NCBI RefSeq assembly: GCF_004912155.1
Contig: NZ_STGX01000006.1
Location: 202,675 to 266,674, forward strand
DNA length: 64,000 nt
Reading direction: 5' to 3'
Source of the DNA: Glycomyces paridis
GTDB taxonomy: Bacteria > Actinomycetota > Actinomycetes > Mycobacteriales > Micromonosporaceae
Under the pieces are notes generated by a model. It had not been told where the DNA came from. It ran no database searches and saw nothing but the letters and a program-made list of their open reading frames with translations. Position numbers and translations under genes: made by a program. Of this stretch, positions 16,584 to 25,457 are shown piece after piece (the stretch's first letter is position 1; each line of letters begins with the position of its first letter).

Positions 16584-16618
16584 GAAAGGGCGGACCGGGA
16601 TGCCCGGTCCGCCCTTTC
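16584..16618. terminator. Strong terminator after the ssgB-like gene
   Basis: A perfect 16-bp stem (GAAAGGGCGGACCGGG, 16584-16599) with a 3-nt loop; the complement is at 16603-16618. It lies between the ssgB-like stop and the converging ackA stop and can serve both. Confidence 0.8.
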
Positions 16619-16658
16619 CGTCGTCTGTTCCCGTGCGCTTCGAACGCCGGGTGTCCTT

Positions 16659-17843
16659 TCAGTTGCGCAGCAGCGCCGTGGTCTGGGCGGCGATCTCGCC
16701 CTCTTCGTTGGTGGGGACGACCATGACGGTGATCGGGGAGCCCGGGGTGGAGATGACCGGTCCCCCGGCGGCGTTGGCGGCCTCGTCGAGCCGCACCCCG
16801 AGCGCCGTCAGCGACCCGAGGGCGCCCGCGCGCACCTCGGCGCTGTTCTCGCCGATCCCGGCGGTGAACGCGATCGCGTCGGCCCCGCCGAGCGCGGCGA
16901 TGTACGCGCCGATGTACTTGCGGATGCGGTAGCAGTAGATCTCCAGCGCGATCTGGGCGGCGCGGTCGCCGCCCTCGGCGGCGGCCTCGACCACGCGCAT
17001 GTCGATCTGCCCGGCCAGCGCGAGCATCCCGGACTCCTTGTTGAGGGCGTCGTCGAGGTCGGCGAAGCTCGCGCCGGTGCTGCGGTGCATGTGGAAGACG
17101 ATGGCCGGGTCGATGTCGCCCGAGCGGGTGCCCATGACGAGGCCTTCGAGCGGGGTGAGGCCCATGGAGGTGTCGATGGAGCGGCCGCGTTCGACGGCGG
17201 TCACCGAGGCGCCGTTGCCGAGGTGGGCGACGATCACGTTGACCTCTTTGGGGTGCCTGCCGAGCATTTCGGCGGCCTTGCGGGAGACGTAGGCGTGCGA
17301 GGTGCCGTGGAAGCCGTAGCGGCGCACGCCGTGGTCCTCGCGCCAGGAGGCGGGGACGGCGTAGAGGTGGGCCCTCTCAGGGACGGTGGCGTGGAAGGCG
17401 GTGTCGAAGACGGCGACCTGGGGCAGGCGCGGGAAGAGCTTGCGGGCGACGCGGATGCCTTCGAGGTTCGCGGGGTTGTGCAGGGGCGCGAGGGAGGAGA
17501 GCCGGTCGATGGCCGCTTCGACCTCGTCGTCGACGACGACGGGCTGCACGAAGCGCTCGCCGCCGTGGACGACGCGGTGGGCGACGGCGATGAGCCCGGC
17601 GTCGGCCAGGGGCGTGCCGTGCTCCTCGAAGGCCGCGACGACGGCTTCGAGCCCGGCGGCGTGGTCGGCGATGTGCGCGGTGCGTTCGGTGCGCTCGTCG
17701 CCGTGCCGGTGGGTGAGGATCGACTCGGACTGCCCGACGCGCTCGATGAGGCCTGAGGTGGACGCCTGGAGGGTCTCGCCGTCGACCAGCTGGTACTTGA
17801 TCGACGAGGACCCCGAGTTGACCACCAGGACCGGTGCGCTCAT
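16659..17843 (-). CDS. ackA: Acetate kinase
   Basis: The 394-residue protein has the acetate kinase signatures: VLVVNSGSSSIKYQLVD at the N-terminus, AHRVVHGGERF, FDTAFHATVPE, RRYGFHGTSHAYV, VIVAHLGNGASV and TAGIGENSAEVR. It converts acetyl phosphate and ADP to acetate and ATP. It is 31 bp downstream of pta on the same strand, the usual operon order. With phosphoketolase encoded at 27.8 kb it closes an acetyl-phosphate branch that yields ATP. Confidence 0.97.
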   Translation of the reverse strand: MSAPVLVVNSGSSSIKYQLVDGETLQASTSGLIERVGQSESILTHRHGDERTERTAHIADHAAGLEAVVAAFEEHGTPLADAGLIAVAHRVVHGGERFVQPVVVDDEVEAAIDRLSSLAPLHNPANLEGIRVARKLFPRLPQVAVFDTAFHATVPERAHLYAVPASWREDHGVRRYGFHGTSHAYVSRKAAEMLGRHPKEVNVIVAHLGNGASVTAVERGRSIDTSMGLTPLEGLVMGTRSGDIDPAIVFHMHRSTGASFADLDDALNKESGMLALAGQIDMRVVEAAAEGGDRAAQIALEIYCYRIRKYIGAYIAALGGADAIAFTAGIGENSAEVRAGALGSLTALGVRLDEAANAAGGPVISTPGSPITVMVVPTNEEGEIAAQTTALLRN

Positions 17844-17874
17844 GGAAGTTCCCCTTCTCGGCCCGACCGCGGGC

Positions 17875-19932
17875 TCAGTCCGTCCGGCTCGCCTGGATGG
17901 CGGTCAGTGCGACGGTGTTGACGATGTCGGGCACGGTCGCGCCCCGGGACAGGTCGTTCACGGGCTTGCGGAGGCCCTGGAGGACCGGGCCGACGGCGAT
18001 GGCGCCGGCGGAGCGCTGCACGGCCTTGTACAGGTTGTTGCCGGTGTTCAGGTCGGGGACGATGAAGACGGTGGCCTTCCCCGCCACTTGCGACTGCGGT
18101 AGCTTCGTGCCCGCGACGCCGGCGTCGGCGGCGGCGTCGTACTGGATGGGCCCCTCCACCGGGAGGTCCGGTCGGCGGGACCGGACGATCTCGGTGGCCT
18201 CCCGGACCTTGTCGACGGCTTCGCCGCGGCCGGAGGTGCCGGTGGAGTAGGAGAGCATCGCCACGCGCGGTTCCACGCCGAACTCGGTGGCGGTGTCAGC
18301 AGAGGATAGCGCGATGTCGGCGAGCTGCTCGGCATCGGGGTTGGGGTTGACGGCGCAGTCGCCGTAGACGAGGACGCGGTCTTCGAGGCACATGAAGAAC
18401 ACCGAGGAGACAACGGCCACTTCGGGATTGGTCTTGATGATCTCGAAGGAGGGCCGGATGGTGTGGGCGGTGGTGTGGACGGCGCCGGAGACCATGCCGT
18501 CGGCCATGCCGGTGTGGACCATCATGGTGCCGAAGTAGGAGACGTCGGCGACGGTGTCGTAGGCGGCCTCGACGGTGACGCCCTTGTGGGCGCGCAGTCG
18601 CGCGTACTCCTTCGCGAAGCGTTCGCGGATCTCGTGGTCGCCGGGGTTGAGGATGGCGGCGCGCCCGAGGTCGACGCCGAGCTGCGCGGCCTGGGAGCGG
18701 ATGGCGGACTCCTCGCCGAGGAGGGTGAGGCGGGCGACGTCGCGGCGCAGGAGGATCTCGGCGGCCTGAAGGATGCGCGGTTCGGCGCCTTCGGGGAGCA
18801 CGATGTGCTTGTCGAGCGCTTTGGCGCGTCCGAGCATGGAGTGCTCGAACATGATCGGGGTGACGACGGTGGGTTTGGACAGTGCGAGGCGGTCGAGGAG
18901 GTCGTCGCCGTCGACGCCGGCGGCGAAGTCCTCGAGGGCGCGGGTGATCTTGCCCTGGCCGCCGGCGGCGAGGGAGCCGGCGACGTCGCCGACGAGGTTG
19001 GCCATGTCGAAGGTGTCGTGCGGGACGAGGGCGATCGGCAGGCGGGAGTCGAGTCCGGCGACGATGTCGAGGATCTGCGGTTCGGGGCGGATGCCGCCGG
19101 TGAGGAAGACCGCGGCGAGGCTGGGGGTGCCTTCGGCGAGGTGGGCGGCGAGGAGGCCGAGGAGCACTTCGGAGCGGTCGCCGGGGAGGATCACGGCCTT
19201 GTCGTCGGCGAGGCGCGTGAGGAGGTTGGGGAGGGTCATGGCGGCGACGACCACGTCGCCGACGGTGCGGGTGAGGACCTCGGGGTCGCCGGAGATGAGG
19301 GTCGCGTCGGCCGCTTCGACGAGTTCGGCGACGGTGGGGGCCTCGATGGCGGGGTCGTCGACGATGACGCCGGTGCCGGGGTGGGCGGCCTTGACGAGGT
19401 CGGCGTCGGCGGGGTCGACGCGGTTGACGACGGTGCCGATGACGGTCGCGTGGTCGGCCTCGGCCTGGGCGACGCCGAAGCGCAGGGCGGCGGCGATGTC
19501 GGCGGGGGTCTTGCGGTAGCCGGTGATGACGAGGAGCAGGGGCGCGGCGAGGTTGACCGCGACGCGCGTGTTGAAGGTGAACTCGACGGAGGCGGCCACA
19601 TCGGAGTAGTCGGAGCCGACGACGAGGACGAACTCGTGCCGGTCGGCGAGCGCGTGGTAGCGCTCGACGATCCGGGTAAGCGCCGCGTCGGCGTCGTCGC
19701 GGACGTCGGAGTAGGTGACGCCCACCGAGGCCTCGTAGGGTTCGGTGAGCCGGTAGCGGTCGCGCAGCAGGGTGATGACGGGGTCGCCCGAGGCGGTGTC
19801 GGCGTCGCGGACGATCGGCCGGAAGACCGCGACGGACCCGGCCCTCCTGGTGAGGAGGTCCATGACGCCGACCGCGACGGTCGACTTGCCGCTGTTGGGG
19901 TCCAGACTGGCGAGAAAGAGACTTTGAGCCAC
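17875..19932 (-). CDS. pta: Phosphate acetyltransferase (long form with DRTGG domain)
   Basis: The 685-residue protein has three parts: an N-terminal P-loop/dethiobiotin-synthetase-like domain (SLFLASLDPNSGKSTVAVGVM), a central DRTGG domain (VFLTGGIRPEPQ), and the C-terminal catalytic PTA_PTB domain (RILQAAEILLRRDVARLTLLGEE, ADGMVSGAVHTTAHTIRPSFEII, YSTGTSGRG, PDLNTGNNLYKAVQRSAGA). It interconverts acetyl-CoA and acetyl phosphate. GTG 19932 is preferred; TAGCGT ends 7 nt upstream, so a leaderless start is likely. A GTG at 19950 is an alternative. Confidence 0.95.
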   Translation of the reverse strand: MAQSLFLASLDPNSGKSTVAVGVMDLLTRRAGSVAVFRPIVRDADTASGDPVITLLRDRYRLTEPYEASVGVTYSDVRDDADAALTRIVERYHALADRHEFVLVVGSDYSDVAASVEFTFNTRVAVNLAAPLLLVITGYRKTPADIAAALRFGVAQAEADHATVIGTVVNRVDPADADLVKAAHPGTGVIVDDPAIEAPTVAELVEAADATLISGDPEVLTRTVGDVVVAAMTLPNLLTRLADDKAVILPGDRSEVLLGLLAAHLAEGTPSLAAVFLTGGIRPEPQILDIVAGLDSRLPIALVPHDTFDMANLVGDVAGSLAAGGQGKITRALEDFAAGVDGDDLLDRLALSKPTVVTPIMFEHSMLGRAKALDKHIVLPEGAEPRILQAAEILLRRDVARLTLLGEESAIRSQAAQLGVDLGRAAILNPGDHEIRERFAKEYARLRAHKGVTVEAAYDTVADVSYFGTMMVHTGMADGMVSGAVHTTAHTIRPSFEIIKTNPEVAVVSSVFFMCLEDRVLVYGDCAVNPNPDAEQLADIALSSADTATEFGVEPRVAMLSYSTGTSGRGEAVDKVREATEIVRSRRPDLPVEGPIQYDAAADAGVAGTKLPQSQVAGKATVFIVPDLNTGNNLYKAVQRSAGAIAVGPVLQGLRKPVNDLSRGATVPDIVNTVALTAIQASRTD

Positions 19933-20208
19933 GGCTCCAACGCTATCCACCCCGTGCGACCCCCGCAGCCGATCTGCGCCCGGGCTCACCTGTGAGCTTG
20001 GGCCCGCGTATGCGGCGCGTCGGTGATGAAGGTCGAGGCGTCTACCATCCCCAACCCCCACCCACCCGGGGAAAGGTAGGCCCATCCTTCCGCGCGGGTC
20101 CGACAAGAACGCCGCTCGGCGGCGCCGGAGTCACCCGAAAGTGTGGGCGGCAGGTGCGCCGGGCCGGGCGCCGCCGGGTCGCTCGGGGACGGTGCCCGTG
20201 ACGGGCGG

Positions 20209-21354
20209 TCAGTCCTCGAAGCCGCCTTCGGGGACCGGTTGGGGCGGCGGGGCGCCGACGTAGCGGGCGCGGGGGCGGATGATCTTGGAGTCGCGGGCCT
20301 GTTCGAGGATGTTGGCGCTCCAGCCGACCACGCGGCTCGTGGTGAAGGTGGGCGTGAACATCGGGCGCGGGACCCCGGAGAGCTCCATGACCACGCCCGC
20401 GTAGAACTCGACGTTCGTGTAGAGCTTGCGGCCGGGCTTGACCTCGGCGAGGATCTCGACCACGCGGCGCTCGACGGTCTTGGAGAAGTCCACGATGTCC
20501 CCGCCGAACTCGGTGGCGACCTCCCGCAGGTGGTTGGAGCGCGGGTCCTCGGTCTTGTACACGTTGTGCCCGAAGCCCATGATGCGCCGCCCGGCCTCCA
20601 GTTCGCCGCGGATCCAAGCGTCGATGTTGTCGGGCCCGCCGATGGCGTCGAGCGCGTCGAGCGCCCGCGCGGGCGCGCCGCCGTGCAGCGGCCCCGAGAG
20701 GGCGCCGATCGCGCCGACGAGGGCGGCGCCGACGTCGGCGCCGGTGGAGGCGATGACGCGGGCGGTGAACGTGGAGGCGTTGAAGCCGTGGTCGATCGTG
20801 AGGATGAGGTAGTGCTCGATCGCGCGCGCGGCCTCGGCGGTGGGGACCTCGCCGGTCATCATGTACAGGTAGTTCGCGGCGTAGCCGAGGTCGGCCCGCG
20901 GGTCGAGCGGGGTCTCGCCGCGGCCGAGGCGCCACATCGCGGTGAGGACGGCGGGCGTGACGGCGCAGGCGAACAGGGCGTCCTCGGCGCGGGCGTCCTC
21001 GTCGATGTCGAGGACCGGGCGCATCGGGCGGGCGGCGCACGCGGCCGAGAGGGCGGTGCGCAGGCCGTCGAGCGGGGAGGCGCCGACGAGGTGCGGGAGG
21101 AGTTCGCGCAGCTGCGGGGTGAGCGCGCGGTGGGGCGCGACGCGCTCCTTGAACGCGGCGAGCTGGGCGCGGGTGGGCAGCGCGCCGTGGGTCATGAGGT
21201 ACCAGACCTGCTCGAAGGAGCAGTGGCGGGCGAGTTCGACGGCGTTGTACTGGCGGTAGTGGTAGAAGCCCTCCTCGCCGCGGACGTCGCCGATCTCGGT
21301 GTCGGCGACGATGACGCGGTCGAGGCCTTTGGGGACTTCGATGAACTCGGTCAT
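20209..21354 (-). CDS. Citrate synthase (or 2-methylcitrate synthase)
   Basis: The 381-residue protein is a short-form citrate synthase: GFYHYRQYNAVELA, LIDHGFNASTFTARVIASTGAD (catalytic His), SGPLHGGAPARALD (second His), GFGHNVYKTEDPRSNHLRE, and FSKTVERRVVEI preceding the C-terminal SRVVGWSANILEQ. It condenses oxaloacetate with acetyl-CoA; related enzymes prefer propionyl-CoA, which the sequence cannot settle. ATG 21354 has an AGGAGG-type site upstream. It stands alone. Confidence 0.92.
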   Translation of the reverse strand: MTEFIEVPKGLDRVIVADTEIGDVRGEEGFYHYRQYNAVELARHCSFEQVWYLMTHGALPTRAQLAAFKERVAPHRALTPQLRELLPHLVGASPLDGLRTALSAACAARPMRPVLDIDEDARAEDALFACAVTPAVLTAMWRLGRGETPLDPRADLGYAANYLYMMTGEVPTAEAARAIEHYLILTIDHGFNASTFTARVIASTGADVGAALVGAIGALSGPLHGGAPARALDALDAIGGPDNIDAWIRGELEAGRRIMGFGHNVYKTEDPRSNHLREVATEFGGDIVDFSKTVERRVVEILAEVKPGRKLYTNVEFYAGVVMELSGVPRPMFTPTFTTSRVVGWSANILEQARDSKIIRPRARYVGAPPPQPVPEGGFED

Positions 21355-21669
21355 TGGGAGCTCCTCCTCGGCGAGGCCTGTGACCTGGACGTTGACGAAC
21401 CGTGGCGGCCCGTCGCGGTCGCCTGGCGCGACCGGTCGCCGGTGCCGTCCGATTCGCTTGAAAGCCTACGGGATTTCGCCTGGGCCGGGCTTGAACGACG
21501 GCGCGCGATCGCGTCGCGGTCGCGGCGGCGGCGCCTTCGGCGGCTCGTGGTGAGACCGGGGTCGCCGATTCGGCGATGCGGGTTGACCGGCCGGGCGCGG
21601 GCCTGAATGATGGTGGGGCGGTCGGCGGTCCGGCCGTGCACGGCCACCCTCTGATGTGATTGGTCTGAG
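21355..21669. other. 315-bp divergent intergenic region
   Basis: No gene is seen between citrate synthase (minus) and the small membrane protein (plus). The only clear element is the perfect 14-bp palindrome GGCCGTGCACGGCC at 21632-21645, 25 bp upstream of the small gene. Confidence 0.4.
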
Positions 21670-21852
21670 ATGGAAGACAACTTGGGCGCCGCCCCCGGCG
21701 TCGTGGTCGGAGTGCTGCTCCTCATCGCCGCGGTCATGTGGTTCTCCCCCGGGGCCCGCCACAAGTTCCGCAAGGCGACGATGTGGCTCGTGATCGTGGC
21801 GGTCGCGATGATCATCATCTTCGGCTATCTGAACGCGGGCCAGCAGAGCTGA
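21670..21852 (+). CDS. Small two-helix membrane protein
   Basis: The 60-residue product has two hydrophobic helices (VVVGVLLLIAAVMWF and MWLVIVAVAMIIIFGYL) joined by a basic loop PGARHKFRKAT, so both ends are probably outside. No family recognised. There is no clear Shine-Dalgarno before ATG 21670. A 14-bp palindrome lies 25 bp upstream. Confidence 0.6.
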   Translation: MEDNLGAAPGVVVGVLLLIAAVMWFSPGARHKFRKATMWLVIVAVAMIIIFGYLNAGQQS

Positions 21853-21932
21853 CTCCGGCGCCCTTCGCCCGCCGGGACCGAGGGGCGTCTTCCCTGTTCA
21901 AGCGTGATCGTGGAAAAGTCGACCCCTTGAAC

Positions 21933-21983
21933 GGAACAGATCATTCCGGTCTGCTATAGTGGAATCAAACGTTCCGTTCCACT
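21933..21983 (+). promoter_or_regulatory. Extended -10 promoter with TetR-type operator
   Basis: TGCTATAGT (21952-21960) is an extended -10 element. The inverted repeat AGTGGAA (21958-21964) / TTCCACT (21977-21983) covers it and the start site. GGAACAGA at 21933-21940 recurs in reverse complement (TCTGTTCC, 23563-23570) just before the TetR gene that follows the exporter, so the two promoters probably share a repressor. Confidence 0.6.
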
Positions 21984-22007
21984 GAACTCGGACCTCCGGA
22001 GGCAGCC

Positions 22008-23480
22008 GTGACCATCGCAGTCGACACCCCGCCCACCGCCGCGGACGACGCCGTCGGCGCCCGGGCCGACGCGCCCGCGCCCTTCCCGCGGCGCTGGCTC
22101 GGCCTCGTCGCCGTCCTCGCCGCGACGCTCCTCAACCTCCTCGACGCCTCGATCGTGAACGTCGCCGCGCCGGCGATCCGCACCGACCTCGGCGGCACCG
22201 CCGCCACCCTCCAGTGGCTCGCCGCCGGGTACACCCTCGCCCTCGCCGTCGGCCTGCTCACCGGCGGGCGCCTCGGCGACATGTTCGGGCGCAGGCGGGT
22301 CATGCTCGTCGGCCTCGTCGGCTTCCTCGCCGCCTCACTCGCCTGCGGCGCGGCCGGGTCCATCGAGACCCTCCTGGCCGCGCGGGTCGTCCAGGGGATC
22401 TTCGCGGCCGTCATGGTGCCGCAGGGCTTCGGGCTCATCCGCGACATGTTCGGCCGCGACATGGGCAAGGCCTACGCAGTGTTCGGGCCGCTCATCGGCC
22501 TCGCCACCATCGCCGGACCCGTCGTCGCGGGCCTCCTGGTGGACGCCGACCTCCTCGGCACCGGCTGGCGCTCGATCTTCCTGGTCAACCTGCCCCTCGG
22601 CCTCGCCGCGCTCGTCCTGGGCGCCAAGGTCCTCCCCGCCGGGGCGCCCGCCGCGAAGGGCCTGCGGCTCGACCTCGGCGGGGCGCTCATCGCCGCCGCC
22701 GGGATGTGCCTGCTGCTCGTGCCGCTCGTCGAGGGCCGCGAACTCGGCTGGCCCGCCTGGTCGATCGCCATGGTCGTCGCCGCCGTCCCGGTCCTGGGGC
22801 TCTTCGCGTGGACCCAGGCCCGCCGCGCCCGGACGGGGCGCACCGCGCTCATCGAGCTGAGCGTCTTCGCCAAGCGCTCGTACACCTCCGGCATCGCGTT
22901 CGTGGTCGTCTTCTTCGGCTCCATCACCGGCTTCTCGCTCGCCGTCGGCCTGTTCTTCCAGCTCGGGCTCGGCTTCGGACCGCTCAAGGCCAGCATCGCC
23001 ATGGCCGCCTGGGCGGTCGGCGCGTTCATCGGCTCCGGCGCCAGCGCGGGCCTGGCGCCCCGGCTCGGCCGCGGGGTGCTCCACCTGGGCCTGGGCCTGA
23101 TGACCGCCGGGCTCGCGGTGGTGTGGCTCCAGTTCGGCGCCGAGACCGCGCCGGGGACGTGGGCGCTGTCGCCCGCGCTGCTGGTGTACGGGATCGGGAT
23201 GGGCATGATCTTCGTGCCGCTGTTCGGGATCATCGTCGGCGACCTGGAGGACCACGAGGTCGGTTCGGCGGCGGGCCTGCTGGAGTCGTTCCAGCAGGGC
23301 GCGGCGGCGCTGGGCGTGGCCGGGCTGGGGACGGTGTTCTTCGGCCGGTTCGCGATCGGCGGCGGGGCGGCCGAGGCGATGGGCGCGGCGCAGTGGGTGG
23401 CGGGCCTGACGGTCGCCTTGACGGTGCTGGCGTTCCTGGTCGCGTTCGGGCTGCCGAAGCGGGCGAAGGCCGATCACTGA
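22008..23480 (+). CDS. DHA2-family (EmrB/QacA) MFS drug exporter
   Basis: The 490-residue protein has the 14-helix pattern. Diagnostic segments are NLLDASIVNVAAPAI (motif D1), TGGRLGDMFGRRRVMLVG (motif A), and LLAARVVQGIFAAVMVPQG (motif B/C). Such proteins export drugs or dyes by proton antiport. GTG 22008 follows CGGAGG. The next gene encodes a TetR repressor, and operator-like repeats overlap the promoter. Confidence 0.92.
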   Translation: MTIAVDTPPTAADDAVGARADAPAPFPRRWLGLVAVLAATLLNLLDASIVNVAAPAIRTDLGGTAATLQWLAAGYTLALAVGLLTGGRLGDMFGRRRVMLVGLVGFLAASLACGAAGSIETLLAARVVQGIFAAVMVPQGFGLIRDMFGRDMGKAYAVFGPLIGLATIAGPVVAGLLVDADLLGTGWRSIFLVNLPLGLAALVLGAKVLPAGAPAAKGLRLDLGGALIAAAGMCLLLVPLVEGRELGWPAWSIAMVVAAVPVLGLFAWTQARRARTGRTALIELSVFAKRSYTSGIAFVVVFFGSITGFSLAVGLFFQLGLGFGPLKASIAMAAWAVGAFIGSGASAGLAPRLGRGVLHLGLGLMTAGLAVVWLQFGAETAPGTWALSPALLVYGIGMGMIFVPLFGIIVGDLEDHEVGSAAGLLESFQQGAAALGVAGLGTVFFGRFAIGGGAAEAMGAAQWVAGLTVALTVLAFLVAFGLPKRAKADH

Positions 23481-23493
23481 GTTTCGGCGTGCC

Positions 23494-23525
23494 GACCGGC
23501 CGGGCCCTCGCGGGCGCGGCCGGTC
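23494..23525 (+). terminator. Hairpin after the exporter gene
   Basis: GACCGGCC (23494-23501) pairs with GGCCGGTC (23518-23525), with an inner GCCC/GGGC stem. It separates the exporter from the TetR gene, which therefore needs its own promoter. Confidence 0.55.
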
Positions 23526-23585
23526 CGCTCGCGTTCACGGGAAGCGGATCAGAACGAACCGCTCTGTTCCAGTTAGGATGCCATC

Positions 23586-24236
23586 ATGACCGACAAGCCG
23601 ATGAGCGGGCGCAAGGCGCAGGCGGCCCGCAACGACAAGCTCATCCTGGAGGCCGCGCACGCGGTGTTCGTGGCCGATCCGGCCGCGCCGATCGCCGAGG
23701 TCGCCAAGCGCGCGGGGGTCGGCATCAGCGCGCTGTACCGGCGCTACCCGAGCAAGGAGGACCTGCTGCGCAAGCTCTGCGCGGACGGGCTGCACCGGTA
23801 CATGGAGCTGGTGCGGGAGGCGCTGGACGACGACGGCGACCCGTGGGAGGCGTTCTGCGCGTACATGCGGGGCGTGGTCGCGGCGGACACGCCGTCGATC
23901 ACGGTGCGGCTGGCGGGGACGTTCACGCCGAGCGAGGACATGTTCAAGGCGGCGGTGGAGGGCGACGAGCTCAACCGGGCGATGCTGGAGCGGTTCAAGT
24001 CGGCGGGGGTGCTGCGCGAGGACGTGGCGAACGGCGACTTGCAGATGGTCACCGAGTCGGTCTGCTCGATCGAGATCGGCGACGCGGAGCGGACCCGGGC
24101 GGTGCGCCTGCGGACGCTGGAGCTGCACCTCCAGGCGCTGCGCGCGCCGGGGTCGGGCCCGCTGCCGTCGACGCCGGTGACCGACGAGGAGATGGGCGCG
24201 CGGTGGGTCCCGCCGGGGGCCTCCTGGGAGGGTTAG
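23586..24236 (+). CDS. TetR-family regulator of the adjacent exporter
   Basis: The 216-residue protein has an N-terminal HTH (LILEAAHAVFVADPAAPIAEVAKRAGVGISALYRRYPSKEDLLRKLCADGL) and a helical ligand domain with a TetR_C-type tail. ATG 23586 lies 6 nt after TAGGAT, so the message may be leaderless; MSGRK at 23601 is an alternative. It likely represses both itself and the DHA2 exporter through the shared GGAACAGA half-site. Confidence 0.88.
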   Translation: MTDKPMSGRKAQAARNDKLILEAAHAVFVADPAAPIAEVAKRAGVGISALYRRYPSKEDLLRKLCADGLHRYMELVREALDDDGDPWEAFCAYMRGVVAADTPSITVRLAGTFTPSEDMFKAAVEGDELNRAMLERFKSAGVLREDVANGDLQMVTESVCSIEIGDAERTRAVRLRTLELHLQALRAPGSGPLPSTPVTDEEMGARWVPPGASWEG

Positions 24237-24272
24237 CAGGGTGAGCCGGTGTGTTCGGTTCCCTTGCGCCCG

Positions 24273-25103
24273 TTAGGAGAAGTCCTCGCGGAGGGTCTCG
24301 GCGAGTTCGCGGAAGCGGTCGCAGCCGGTCATGTCGGCGAGGCGGCCGAGCTGTCCGATGTGGATGCGGTGGTACTTGGGGGACTGCGCGATCGGGTTGT
24401 CCTGGACGCGCATCCCGTACCAGGAGGCCGCGCCGGGCACCCGGAGCCTCGGCACGTAGTGCAGGACGGTGGCGGCGGCCCTGTTGAACAGGGTGAGGGC
24501 CTCGTCGGTCTTGGTGGCGTGCCAGTAGTCGTAGAGCCCGTACATGGCGAAGACGTGGCCGTTGAGGACCCGCATCGGCTCGACGTCGCCGGCGTACTCC
24601 TCCAGCCAGGTGAAGCCCTCGGCGTCGGTGAAGGTCACCCAGTCCTCGGCGTCCTCGTCGAGGAGGGTGGCGAAGACGCCGTCGGCCACGTCGAGCCAGC
24701 GGGGTTCTTCGGCGAGCGTCCACAGGCGCGTGGACAGGGAGAGCAGGAGGCCCTGCGCCATCGCCGAGCGCCAGGGCGCGTGGATGGTGTTGGCGGCGTC
24801 GCCGTGGAGGGGGAAGTCGAAGCCGTACTGGAGGACGTACCCGTTCGCGGCGCGGTCGAGCAGGTCGCGGGCGTTCGCGTCGGCGAGCGCGAGCTTGCCG
24901 AGGTCGCCGGTGGCGCGGTACTCGCCGAGGAGCGACAGCGCGAACTGGGTCTGCTGGACCGGGTGGCGGTAGCGCTTCCCGGCGCGCTCCCAGAGGTTGA
25001 TGCCCCAGTCGTCGGTGGGGAGGGGGAGCGCGACGTCGCGGTGGTACGGGTCGATCCCGGAGGTCAGCGCGAAGTCGGTGATTCGGGGGTCTGGCTGCTG
25101 CAT
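24273..25103 (-). CDS. D-glucuronyl C5-epimerase C-terminal-domain protein
   Basis: The 276-residue protein resembles the catalytic C-terminal domain of glucuronyl C5-epimerases, an (alpha/alpha) barrel: TQFALSLLGEYRATGD, WRSAMAQGLLLSLSTRL, WLEEYAGDVEPMRVLNGHVFAMYGLYDYW with N-G-H, and SWYGMRVQDNPIAQSPKYHRIHIGQL. Eukaryotic homologues epimerise glucuronate to iduronate in heparan precursors; bacterial ones act on exopolysaccharides. No signal peptide, so it works in the cytoplasm or on a short substrate. Single gene; its upstream region leads into the palindrome array. Confidence 0.75.
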   Translation of the reverse strand: MQQPDPRITDFALTSGIDPYHRDVALPLPTDDWGINLWERAGKRYRHPVQQTQFALSLLGEYRATGDLGKLALADANARDLLDRAANGYVLQYGFDFPLHGDAANTIHAPWRSAMAQGLLLSLSTRLWTLAEEPRWLDVADGVFATLLDEDAEDWVTFTDAEGFTWLEEYAGDVEPMRVLNGHVFAMYGLYDYWHATKTDEALTLFNRAAATVLHYVPRLRVPGAASWYGMRVQDNPIAQSPKYHRIHIGQLGRLADMTGCDRFRELAETLREDFS

Positions 25104-25243
25104 GTCCGGGGTGCTTCCGTTGCGGTGCGGGCGGGGGCGGTACGGGGTCCGACCGGTCGGACGGGTGCGGACAGCGTACGGGCGCAAGACGGTGACAGGG
25201 GTGAATGCGGCATGAACTTCACCGGAAGAGCTGCCGACCGGAA

Positions 25244-25401
25244 CGCCGTACGACGTACGGCGGGTTGCAGTCCCGTATGCCGTACGGAGCACCAATCCCG
25301 TACGGCATACGGAGAGAAGACCTCGTACAAAGTACGAGGCACGCTGTACGGCGAAGTCATTCCGTACAAGGTACGGCGAGGCGACTCCGTGCGGTGTACG
25401 G
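25244..25401. repeat. Array of CCGTAC-N3-GTACGG palindromes with 25-bp spacing
   Basis: Six clear and one degenerate copies of a 15-bp dyad fill this gene-free stretch (25104-25457 has no gene). Centres are 25253 (CCGTAC GAC GTACGG, perfect and extended to 19 bp), 25280 (CCGTAT GCC GTACGG), 25305 (CCGTAC GGC ATACGG), 25330 (TCGTAC AAA GTACGA, extended to 19 bp), 25344 (degenerate left half, GTACGG right), 25369 (CCGTAC AAG GTACGG) and 25394 (CCGTGC GGT GTACGG). Two sets of three are spaced exactly 25 bp. A separate perfect 16-bp palindrome, GTCCGACCGGTCGGAC, lies at 25147-25162. Confidence 0.85.
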
Positions 25402-25421
25402 CGTTGAAGCGGGGCACGCGA

Positions 25422-25449
25422 AAGGGCCCGGCATGACTGCCGGGCCCTT
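25422..25449 (-). terminator. tRNA-Gly terminator
   Basis: AAGGGCCCGGCA (25422-25433) and TGCCGGGCCCTT (25438-25449) form a 12-bp stem with a 4-nt loop, 9 nt beyond the 3' end of the minus-strand tRNA-Gly; TTTC follows on that strand. Confidence 0.85.
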
Positions 25450-25457
25450 CGGATCTG

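Noticed and set aside
25244-25401. The array as a CRISPR
   Set aside because: Units are 15-19 bp palindromes with short (about 10 bp) variable gaps, not 25-40 bp repeats with 30-40 bp spacers, and no cas gene is present.
25064-25430. Open frames through the palindrome array with repeated PYAVR/PYSVP-like peptides
   Set aside because: The peptide repeats are by-products of the DNA repeats, occur in several frames, and have no start with a ribosome binding site.
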